In this document: piece after piece, positions 1-8,007 of the stretch | How positions within the stretch are numbered: position 1 is the stretch's first letter | Layout of the letters: every line of letters begins with the position of its first letter | Source: Anaspis maculata | Lineage: Eukaryota > Arthropoda > Insecta > Coleoptera > Scraptiidae | DNA length: 64,000 nt | Direction: 5' to 3' | NCBI GenBank assembly: GCA_949128115.1 | Contig: OX421961.1 | Coordinates: 130,203,050 to 130,267,049 of the forward strand | The notes under the pieces: model-generated | Database searches by the model: none | What the model was told of the DNA's origin: nothing | The model's input: the letters and a program-made list of their open reading frames with translations, nothing else | Position numbers and translations under genes: made by a program

Positions 1-177
1 TCACGTGGGTTAAAACCTGAACTTTTTGGATAACAATTGTGTCTTTACTACTATATTTGTGTTCGTTTGTCAGATGTTGCGTTTGGAACAAGTAGCTGCC
101 AACATCAAAAGTGGTGACCGATCGTTTTGAAAGTCACGTGGGTTGAAGCCTGAAGTCACGTGGGTTGGAGCCTGGAG
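1..177 (+). repeat. Reference 177 bp monomer
   Basis: This monomer starts at the subrepeat of GGTTAAAACC form, runs through the spacer and ends with two ordinary subrepeats; the next monomer starts at 178. The next starts are 355, 532, 734, 911, 1,090 and 1,267, giving lengths of 177, 177, 202, 177, 179 and 177. The spacer here carries the CTTTACTACTATATTTG variant and CGTTTGTCAG instead of CGTTCGTCAG. This pair of variants marks one monomer lineage that recurs at about 8,118, 17,730, 28,610, 36,190, 39,830, 47,720, 52,165 and 59,754. The length is an exact multiple of three (59 codons), which explains the spurious open frames across the array. Confidence 0.95.
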
Positions 178-199
178 TCACGTGGGTTCAAACCTGAAC
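134..199 (+). repeat. Triplet of 22 bp subrepeats with CACGTG boxes
   Basis: Three copies start at 134, 156 and 178, exactly 22 bp apart. They differ in a set pattern: the first ends GAAGCCTGAAG, the second GGAGCCTGGAG, and the third has CAAACCTGAAC and leads into the spacer. This ordered first-middle-last pattern repeats through the array, so the 177 bp monomer rather than the 22 bp unit is now the main unit of homogenisation. Each copy holds the palindrome CACGTG in the context GTCACGTGGG. That is an E-box or G-box core and also fits RTCACRTG, the yeast CDEI/Cbf1 site. Whether any protein binds here is unknown. Confidence 0.93.
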
Positions 200-310
200 T
201 TTTTGGATAACAATTGTGTCTTTTTTTCTATATTTGTGTTCGTTCGTCAGATGTTGCGTTTGGAACAAGTAGCTGCCAACTCCAAAAGTGGTGACCGATC
301 GTTTTAAATG
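200..310 (+). repeat. 111 bp spacer between subrepeat blocks
   Basis: This is a typical spacer. In order it holds a T5 run, GGATAACAATTGTGTC with the palindrome ACAATTGT, a pyrimidine tract of variable length, TATATTTGTG, the doubled TTCGTTCG, the conserved core at 246-265, GTAGCTGCCAAC, GTGGTGACC, the palindrome CGATCG, and a short A/T run before the next subrepeat. Variable positions define lineages: GAACAAG versus GAAAGAG, CAACATC versus CAACTCC or CAACTTC, and GGATAAC versus GAATAAC. The pyrimidine tract and the A/T run accumulate most of the indels. Confidence 0.9.
246..265 (+). repeat. Conserved spacer core, common exchange interval
   Basis: The 20 bp GTCAGATGTTGCGTTTGGAA is the least variable part of the spacer. 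Only rare changes were seen, such as TCATATG, TCGGATG, TCTGATG, ATGTTACG and CAGATTTTG. In six of seven chimeric monomers resolved in this window, the interval in which the two parental types were joined contains this stretch. Low variation and the position of the joins may simply reflect each other, because a join cannot be placed inside an invariant region. Confidence 0.7.
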
Positions 311-531
311 TCACGTGGGTTGAAGCCTGAAATCACGTGGGTTGAAGCCTGAAGTCACGTGGGTTAAAACCTGAACTTTTTGGATAACAATTGTGTCTTT
401 TCTTCTATATTTGTGTTCGTTCGTCAGATGTTGCGTTTGGAACAAGTAGCTGCCAACATCAAAAGTGGTGACCGATCGATTTAAAAGTCACGTGAGTTGA
501 AGCCTGAAGTCACGTGGGTTGGAGCCTGGAG

Positions 532-733
532 TCACGTGGGTTCAAACCTGAACTTTTTGAATAACAATTTCGTCATTTTTGTTTTGATATTTGTGTTCGT
601 TCGTCAGATGTTGCGTTTGGAACAAGTAGCTGCCAACATCAAAAGTGGTGACCGATCGTTTTAAAAGTCACGTGGGTTGAAGCCTGGAGTCACGTGGGTT
701 GAAGCCTGAAGTCACGTGGGTTGAAGCCTGAAA
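532..733 (+). repeat. 202 bp monomer, GAATAAC spacer class
   Basis: This second major spacer class reads TTTTGAATAACAATTTCGTC followed by a T-rich tract ending TTTTGATATTTG, about 3 bp longer than the common class. Here four subrepeats follow instead of three (668, 690, 712, 734), giving 202 bp. In much of the array this class is followed by a monomer of CTTTCTGGATAAC or CTTCTTGATAAC type, so classes occur in a set order rather than at random. That ordering is what makes the larger repeat units recognisable. Confidence 0.88.
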
Positions 734-1266
734 TCACGTGGGTTAAAACCTGAACTTTCTTGATAACAATTGTGTCTTTTCTTCTATATTTGTGTTCGTT
801 CGTCAGATGTTGCGTTTGGAACAAGTAGCTGCCAACATCAGAAGTGGTGACCGATCGTTTTAAAAGTCACGTGCGTCGAAGCCTGAAGTCACGTGGGTTG
901 GAGCCTGGAGTCACGTGGGCTCAAACCTGATTTTTTGGAATAACAATTTCGTCATTTTTTTTTGATATTTGTGTTCGTTTGTCAGATGTTGCGTTTGGAA
1001 CAAGTAGCTGCCAACTCCAAAAGTGGTGACCGATCGTTCTAAAAGTCACGTGGAATGAAGCCTGAAGTCACGTGGGTTGAAGCCTGAAGTCACGTGGGTT
1101 AAAACCTGAACTTTTTGGATAACAATTAAGTCTTTACTTCTATATTTGTGTTCGTTCGTCAGATGTTGCGTTTGGAACAAGTAGCTGCCAACATCAAAAG
1201 TGGTGACCGATCGTTTTAAAAGTCACGTGGGTTGAAGCCTGAAGTCACGTGGGTTGTAGCCTGGAG

Positions 1267-1474
1267 TCACGTGGGTTCAAACCTGAACTTTTTGGATAAC
1301 AATTGTGTTTTTTTTTTCTATATTTGTGTTCGTTCGTCAGATGTTGCGTTTGGAAAGAGTAGCTGCCAACTTCAAAAATGGTGACCGATCGTTTTCAAAG
1401 TCACGTGGGTTGAAGCCTGAAGTCACGTGAGTTGAAGCCTGAAGTAGTGAAGTCACGTGGGTTGAAGCCTGAAG
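1267..1474 (+). repeat. Monomer lineage with 8 bp insertion TAGTGAAG
   Basis: After the second subrepeat, which has the CACGTGAG variant, eight extra bases TAGTGAAG follow GAAG and then the normal subrepeats resume, giving a 208 bp monomer. I found the same insertion 16 times, with GAAGTAGTG starting at 1441, 9402, 11633, 12931, 18635, 19933, 22515, 23813, 29517, 30815, 37558, 41201, 42322, 45287, 53605 and 61194. The spacing repeats the block periods: 1,298 (four times), 10,882, 7,002, 3,643 and 7,589. It is therefore one old event spread by block duplication. The insert looks like a partial copy of the neighbouring GAAG end. Confidence 0.9.
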
Positions 1475-2408
1475 TCACGTGGGTCAAAACCTGAACTTTT
1501 TGGATAACAATTGTGTCTTTTCTTCCATATTTGTGTTCGTTCGTCAGATGTTGCGTTTGGAACAAGTAGCTGCCAACATCAAAAGTGGTGACCGATCGTT
1601 TTAAAAGTCACGTGGGTTGGAGCCTGAAGTCACGTGGGTTGGAGCCTGGAGTCACGTGGGTTCAAACCTGAACTTTTTGAATAACAATTTTGTCATTTTT
1701 GTTCTGATATTTGTGTTCGTTCGTCATATGTTGCGTTTGGAACAAGTAGCTGCCATCTCCAAAAGTGGTGACCGATCGTTTTGAAAGTCACGTGGGTTGA
1801 AGCCTGGAGTCACGTGGGTTGAAGCCTGAAGTCACGTGGGTTGAAGCCTGAAATCACGTGGGTTAAAACCTGAACTTTCTGGATAACAATTGTGTCTTTA
1901 CTTCTATATTTGTGTTCGTTCGTCAGATGTTACGTTTGGAACAAGTAGCTGCCAACATCAAAAGTGGTGACCGATCGTTTTAAAAGTCACGTGGGTTGAA
2001 GCTTGAAGTCAAGTGGGTTGGAGCCTGGAGTCACGTGGGTTCAATCCTGAACTTTTTGGATAACAATTGTGTCTTTTTTTCTATATTTGTGTTCGTTCGT
2101 CAGATTTTGCGTTTGGTAAAGGTAGCTGCCAACTTCAAAAATGGTGACCGATCGTTTTCAAAGTCACGTGGGTTGGAGCCTGAAGTCACGTGGATTGAAG
2201 CCTGAAGTCACGTGGGTTGAAGCCTGAAGTCACGTGGGTTAAAACCTGATTTTCTTGGATAACAAATTTGTCTTTTCTTCTATATTTGTGTTCGTTCGTC
2301 AGATGTTGCGTTTGGAACAAGTAGCTGCCAACATCAAAAGTGGTGACCGATCGTTTTTAGAGGCACGTGGGTTGAAGCCTGAAGTCACGTGGGTTGGAGC
2401 CTGGAGTC

Positions 2409-3693
2409 ACGTGGGTTGAAACCTGAACTTTTTGGATAACAATTGTGTCTTTACTTCTATATTTGTGTTCGTTCGTCAGATGTTGCGTTTGGAACAAGTA
2501 GCTGCCAACATCAAAAGAGGTGACCAATCGTTTTAAAAGTCACGTGGGTTGAAGCCTGAAGTCACGTGGGTTGGAGCCTGGAGTCACGTGGGTTCAAACC
2601 TGAAGTTTTTGGGTGACAATTGTGTCTTTTTTTCTATATTTGTGTTCGTTCGTCAGATGTTGCGTTTGGAAAGAGTAGCTGCCAACTTCAAAAGTGGTGA
2701 CCGATCGTTTTAAAAGTCACGTGGGTTGAAGCCTGAAGTAACGTGGGTTGAAGCCTGGAGTCACGTGGGTTAAAACCTGAACTTTTTGGATGACAATTGT
2801 GTCTTTTCTTCTATATTTGTGTTCGTTCGTCAGATGTTGCGTTTGGAACAAGTAGCTGCCAACATCAGAAGTGGTGACCGATCGTTTTAAAAGTCACGTG
2901 GGTCGAAGCCTGAAGTCACGTGGGTTGAAGCCTGAAGTCACGTGGGTTGGAGCCTGGAGTCACGTGGGTTCAAACCTGAAGTTTTTGGGTAACAATTGTG
3001 TTTTTTTTTCTATATTTTGTTCGTTCGTCAGATGTTGCGTTTGGAAAGAGTAGCTGCCAACTTCAAAAGTGGTGACCGATCGTTTCAAAAGTCACGTGGG
3101 TTGAAGCCTGGAGTCACGTGGGTTGGGGCCTGGAGTCACGTGGGCTCAAACCAGAACTTTTTGGATAACAATTGTGTCTTTTTTTCTTTATTTGTGTTCG
3201 TTCGTCAGATGTTGCGTTTGGAACAAGTAGCTGCCAACATCAAAAGTGGTGACCGATCGTTTTAAAAGTCACGTGGGTTGAAGCCTGAAGTCACGTGGGT
3301 TGGAGCCTGGAGTCACGTGGGTTCAAACCTGAACTTTTTGAATAACAATTCCGTCATTTTTGTTTTGATATTTGTGTTCGTTCGTCAGATGTTGCGTTTG
3401 GAACAAGTAGCTGCCATCTCCAAAAGTGGTGACCGATCGTTTTAAAAGTCACGTGGGTTGAAGCCTGGAGTCACGTGGGTTGAAGCCTGAAGTCACGTGG
3501 GTTGAAGCCTGAAATCACGTGGGTTAAAACCTGAACTTTTTGGATAACAATTGTGTCTTTACTTCTATATTTGTGTTCGTTCGTCTGATGTTGCGTTTGG
3601 AACAAGTAGCTGCCAACTCCAAAAGTGGTGGCCGATCGTTTTAAAAGTCACGTGGGTTGAAGCCTGAAGTCACGTGGGTTGAAGCCCGAAGTC
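2409..3693. repeat. 1,285 bp offset block, first copy
   Basis: From about 2,409 the sequence matches that starting near 3,694 at an offset of exactly 1,285 (for example AATCGTTTTA at 2,526 and 3,811, and the GGGTAAC spacer near 2,990 and 4,275). The match holds for about 725 bp and then ends near 3,135, where this copy has GGTTGGGGCC and a CTCAAACCAG subrepeat while the other has GGTTGGAGCC and TTTAAACCTG. The same 1,285 offset recurs at 14,339/15,624, 25,221/26,506, 32,223/33,508 and 55,035/56,320, so it predates the larger block duplications. Confidence 0.82.
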
Positions 3694-4093
3694 ACGTGGG
3701 TTGAAACCTGAACTTTTTGGATAACAATTGTGTCTTTACTTCTATATTTGTGTTCGTTCGTCAGATGTTGCGTTTGGAACAAGTAGCTGCCAACATCAAA
3801 AGTGGTGACCAATCGTTTTAAAAGTCACGTGGGTTGAAGCCTGAAGTCACGTGGGTTGGAGCCTGGAGTCACGTGGGTTCAAACCTGAAGTTTTTGGGTG
3901 ACAATTGTGTCTTTTTTTCTATATTTGTGTTCGTTCGTCAGATGTTGCGTTTGGAAAGAGTAGCTGCCAACTTCAAAAGTGGTGACCGATCGTTTTAAAA
4001 GTCACGTGGGTTGAAGCCTGAAGTAACGTGGGTTGAAGCCTGGAGTCACGTGGGTTAAAACCTGAACTTTTTGGATGACAATTGTGTCTTTTC

Positions 4094-5378
4094 TTCTATA
4101 TTTGTGTTCGTTCGTCAGATGTTGCGTTTGGAACAAGTAGCTGCCAACATCAGAAGTGGTGACCGATCGTTTTAAAAGTCACGTGGGTCGAAGCCTGAAG
4201 TCACGTGGGTTGAAGCCTGAAGTCACGTGGGTTGGAGCCTGGAGTCACGTGGGTTCAAACCTGAAGTTTTTGGGTAACAATTGTGTTTTTTTTTCTATAT
4301 TTTGTTCGTTCGTCAGATGTTGCGTTTGGAAAGAGTAGCTGCCAACTTCAAAAGTGGTGACCGATCGTTTCAAAAGTTACGTGGGTTGAAGCCTGGAGTC
4401 ACGTGGGTTGGAGCCTGGAGTCACGTGGGTTTAAACCTGAAGTTTTTGGATAACAATTGTGTCTTTTTTTCTATATTTGTGTTCGTTCGTCAGATGTTGC
4501 GTTTGGAGAGAGTAGCTGCCAACTTCAAAAGTGGTGACCGATCGTTCTCAAAGTCACGTGGGTTGAAGCCTGAAGTCACGTGGGTTGAAGCCTGGAGTCA
4601 CGTGGGTTGAAACCTGAACTTTTTGGATAACAATTGTTTTTTTTTTTCTATATTTGTGTTCGTTCGTCAGATGTTGCGTTTGGAACAAGTAGCTGCCAAC
4701 TTCAGAAGTGGTGACCGATCGTTTCAAAAGTCACGTGGGTTGGAGCCTGGAGTCACGTGGGTTGAAGCCTGAAGTCACGTGGGTTGAAGCCTGAACTTTT
4801 TGGATAACAATTGTGTCTTCAGTTTTTTGATATTTGTGTTCGTTCGTCAGATGTTGCGTTTGGAACATGTAGCTGCCAACTCCAAAAGTGGTGACCGATC
4901 GTTTTAAAAGACACGTGGGTTGAAGCCTGAAGTCACGTGGGTTGAAGCCTGGAGTCACGTGGATTGAAGCCTGAAATCACGTGGGTTAAAACCTGAACTT
5001 TTTGGATAACAATTGTGTCTTTTCTTCTATAGTTGTGTTCGTTCGTCAGATGTTGCGTTTGGAACAAGTAGCTGCCAACATCAGAAGTGGTGACCGATCG
5101 TTTCAAAAGTCACGTGGATTGAGGCCTGGAGTCACGTGGGTTGGAGCCTGGAGTCACGTGGGTTCAAACCTGAACTTTTTGGATAACAATTGTGTCTTTA
5201 CTTCTATATTTGTGTTCGTTCGTCAGATGTTGCGTTTGGAACAAGTAGCTGCCAACATCAAAAGTGGTGACCAATCGTTTTAAAAGTCACGTGGGTTGAA
5301 GCCTGAAGTCACGTGGGTTGGAGCCTGGAGTCACGTGGGTTCAAACCTGAAGTTTTTGGGTGACAATTGTGTCTTTTT
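4094..5378. repeat. 1,285 bp tandem unit, copy 1
   Basis: This unit is followed directly by a second copy starting at 5,379. The offset is 1,285 bp at its start and 1,284 near its end because of a one-base difference in a T run. It contains seven monomers, including the distinctive one with CTTCAGTTTTTTGATATTTG and AACATGTAGC (near 4,820), which is absent from most of the array. Unlike the 2,409 block, almost the whole unit is duplicated here. Confidence 0.85.
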
Positions 5379-5418
5379 TTCTATATTTGTGTTCGTTCGT
5401 CAGATGTTGCGTTTGGAA
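5379..5418 (+). other. Chimeric-monomer junction
   Basis: To the left the monomer is of the GGGTGAC type with a seven-T tract, as near 3,895. That type normally continues with GGAAAGAG. Instead the sequence switches to GGAACAAG and CAACATCAG, as near 4,130. The last left-specific base is 5,378 and the first right-specific base is 5,419, so the exchange lies in these 40 bp. It is the expected product of unequal exchange that created the second 1,285 bp copy. Confidence 0.8.
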
Positions 5419-6470
5419 CAAGTAGCTGCCAACATCAGAAGTGGTGACCGATCGTTTTAAAAGTCACGTGGGTCGAAGCCTGAAGTCACGTGGGTTGAAG
5501 CCTGAAGTCACGTGGGTTGGAGCCTGGAGTCACGTGGGTTCAAACCTGAAGTTTTTGGGTAACAATTGTGTTTTTTTTTCTATATTTTGTTCGTTCGTCA
5601 GATGTTGCGTTTGGAAAGAGTAGCTGCCAACTTCAAAAGTGGTGACCGATCGTTTCAAAAGTTACGTGGGTTGAAGCCTGGAGTCACGTGGGTTGGAGCC
5701 TGGAGTCACGTGGGTTTAAACCTGAAGTTTTTGGATAACAATTGTGTCTTTTTTTCTATATTTGTGTTCGTTCGTCAGATGTTGCGTTTGGAGAGAGTAG
5801 CTGCCAACTTCAAAAGTGGTGACCGATCGTTCTCAAAGTCACGTGGGTTGAAGCCTGAAGTCACGTGGGTTGAAGCCTGGAGTCACGTGGGTTGAAACCT
5901 GAACTTTTTGGATAACAATTGTTTTTTTTTTCTATATTTGTGTTCGTTCGTCAGATGTTGCGTTTGGAACAAGTAGCTGCCAACTTCAGAAGTGGTGACC
6001 GATCGTTTCAAAAGTCACGTGGGTTGGAGCCTGGAGTCACGTGGGTTGAAGCCTGAAGTCACGTGGGTTGAAGCCTGAACTTTTTGGATAACAATTGTGT
6101 CTTCAGTTTTTTGATATTTGTGTTCGTTCGTCAGATGTTGCGTTTGGAACATGTAGCTGCCAACTCCAAAAGTGGTGACCGATCGTTTTAAAAGACACGT
6201 GGGTTGAAGCCTGAAGTCACGTGGGTTGAAGCCTGGAGTCACGTGGATTGAAGCCTGAAATCACGTGGGTTAAAACCTGAACTTTTTGGATAACAATTGT
6301 GTCTTTTCTTCTATAGTTGTGTTCGTTCGTCAGATGTTGCGTTTGGAACAAGTAGCTGCCAACATCAGAAGTGGTGACCGATCGTTTCAAAAGTCACGTG
6401 GATTGAGGCCTGGAGTCACGTGGGTTGGAGCCTGGAGTCACGTGGGTTCAAACCTGAACTTTTTGGATAA
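5379..6470. repeat. 1,285 bp tandem unit, copy 2 (incomplete)
   Basis: This is a near-identical copy of 4,094-5,186, including the rare CTTCAG monomer near 6,105 and the CTATAGTTG variant near 6,310. The match stops near 6,470, where the sequence changes to CTTTTCTTATAAGTTTG. This extra local duplication is absent from the corresponding places in the 52 kb and 60 kb copies of the block, so it arose after those blocks separated or was lost there. Confidence 0.84.
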
Positions 6471-7127
6471 CAATTGTGTCTTTTCTTATAAGTTTGTGTT
6501 CGTTCGTCAGATGTTGCGTTTGGAACAAGTAGCTGCCAAGTCCAAAAGTGGTGACCGATCGTTTTAAAAGTCACGTGGGTTGAAGCCTGAAGTCACGTGG
6601 GTTGGAGCCTGGAGTCACGTGGGTTCAAACCTGAACTTTTTGGATAACAATTGTGTCTTTTTTTCTATATTTGTGTTCGTTCGTCAAATGTTGCGTTTGG
6701 AAAGAGTAGCTGCCAACTTCAAAAGTGGTGACCGATCGTTTTCAAAGTCACGTGGGTTGAAGCCTGAAGTCACGTTGGTTAAAGCCTGAAGTCACGTGGG
6801 TTTAAACCTGAAGTTTTTGGATAACAATTGTGTCTTTTTTTCTATATTTGTGTTCGTTCGTCAGATGTTGCGTTTGGAGAGAGTAGCTGCCAACTTCAAA
6901 AGTGGTGACCGATCGTTCTCAGAGTCACGTGGGTTGAAGCCTGAAGTCACGTGGGTTGAAGCCTGGAGTCACGTGGGTTGAAACCTGAACTTTTTGGATA
7001 ACAATTGTTTTTTTTTTCTATATTTGTGTTCGTTCGTCAGATGTTGCGTTTGGAACAAGTAGCTGCCAACTTCAGAAGTGGTGACCGATCGTTTCAAAAG
7101 TCACGTGGGTTGGAGCCTGGAGTCACG
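6421..7127. repeat. 707 bp offset repeat, first copy
   Basis: The stretch beginning near 6,421 recurs at 7,128, including the rare spacer variant CTTTTCTTATAAGTTTG with GCCAAGTCC (6,480 and 7,187). 707 bp corresponds to four monomers. The copies stay close for about 280 bp and then diverge: the first has TCACGTTGGTTAAAGCC, the second TCACGTGAG and TCACGGGGG. Confidence 0.75.
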
Positions 7128-8007
7128 TGGGTTGGAGCCTGGAGTCACGTGGGTTCAAACCTGAACTTTTTGGATAACAATTGTGTCTTTTCTTATAAGT
7201 TTGTGTTCGTTCGTCAGATGTTGCGTTTGGAACAAGTAGCTGCCAAGTCCAAAAGTGGTGACCGATCGTTTTAAAAGTCACGTGGGTTGAAGCCTGAAGT
7301 CACGTGGGTTGGAGCCTGGAGTCACGTGGGTTCATACCTGAACTTTTTGGATAACAATTGTGTCTTTTTTTCTATATTTGTGTTCGTTCGTCAGATGTTG
7401 CGTTTGGAAAAAGTAGCTGCCAACTTCAAAAATGGTGACCGATCGTTTTCAAAGTCACGTGGGTTGAAGCCTGAAGTCACGTGAGTTGAAGCCTGAAGTC
7501 ACGGGGGTTGAAGCCTGAAGTCACGTGGGTTAAAACCTGAACTTTTTGGATAACAATTGTGTCTTTTCTTCTATATTTGTGTTCGTTCGTCAGATGTTGC
7601 GTTTGGAAAGAGTAGCTGCCAACTTCAAAAGTGGTGACCGATCGTTTTCAAAGTCACGTGGGTTGAAGCCTGAAGTCACGTGGGTTAAAGCCTGAAGTCA
7701 CGTGGGTTGGAACCTGAACATTTTGGATAACAATTGTGTCTTTTCTTCTATATTTGTGTTCGTTCGTCAGATGTTGCGTTTGGAACAAGTAGCTGCCAAC
7801 ATCAAAAGTGGTGACCGATCGTTTCAAAAGTCACGTGGGTTGAAGCCTGAAGTCACGTGGGTTGGAGCCTGGAGTCACGTGGGTTCATACCTGAACTTTT
7901 TGGATAACAATTGTGTCTTTTTTTCTATATTTGTGTTCGTTCGTCAGATGTTGCGTTTGGAAAGAGTAGCTGCCAACTTCAAAAATGGTGACCGTTCGTT
8001 TTCAAAG
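7128..8007. repeat. Mosaic monomers after the 707 bp repeat
   Basis: Four to five monomers follow: one with CATACCTGAAC and GGAAAAAG, one GGTTAAAACC type, one with GGTTGGAACCTGAACATTTT at 7,700, and another CATACCTGAAC type whose spacer has GACCGTTCG instead of GACCGATCG (about 7,990). The last two match 51,749-52,054 and 59,338-59,643. The TCACGGGGG variant near 7,500 destroys one CACGTG and recurs at about 17,332 and 28,214, with TCACGAGGG in its place at 34,860 and 38,503. Confidence 0.75.

Larger units (their letters stand above)
1..4867. repeat. Block recurring at 52,165 and 59,754
   Basis: This block matches 52,165-57,031 at a constant offset of 52,164, and its first 4,247 bases match 59,754-64,000 at 59,753. 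Shared private changes include TCAAGTGGG (loss of a CACGTG) at 2,009, 54,173 and 61,762, GGAATGAAG near 1,053, 53,217 and 60,806, and GTGGCCGATCG near 3,630, 55,794 and 63,383. The match to 52,165 stops at 4,868, where this block reads AACATG and the other reads AACAAG followed by CCTACATC. I compared landmarks and spot stretches and did not align every base. Confidence 0.9.

Noticed and set aside
206..216. GGATAACAATT, identical to part of the E. coli lac operator and of a common sequencing primer site
   Set aside because: The 11-base match is part of the spacer in hundreds of copies with no other lac sequence around, and the flanks differ. It is chance similarity and not a vector remnant.
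228..240. TATA-like element CTATATTTG in each spacer as a promoter
   Set aside because: It is present in nearly every monomer with no associated gene and no consistent start signal. E-boxes nearby are part of the repeat. No transcription evidence is available from sequence alone.
1..4247. Window ends overlapping because the molecule is a circle of about 59.75 kb
   Set aside because: The first and last 4,247 bases do match, but the same block also occurs at 52,165, and the 7,589 bp tandem duplication already explains the match between 52,165 and 59,754. A tandem array is the simpler reading. Circularity cannot be shown here.
4731..4958. Open frames on the - strand (4,731-4,958 and copies at 6,015, 16,198, 27,080, 34,082, 37,725; 13,789-13,995 and copies)
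   Set aside because: These are reverse-strand readings of the same monomers, present only where the CTTCAG monomer or the lost subrepeat removes a stop. There is no sign of coding constraint.
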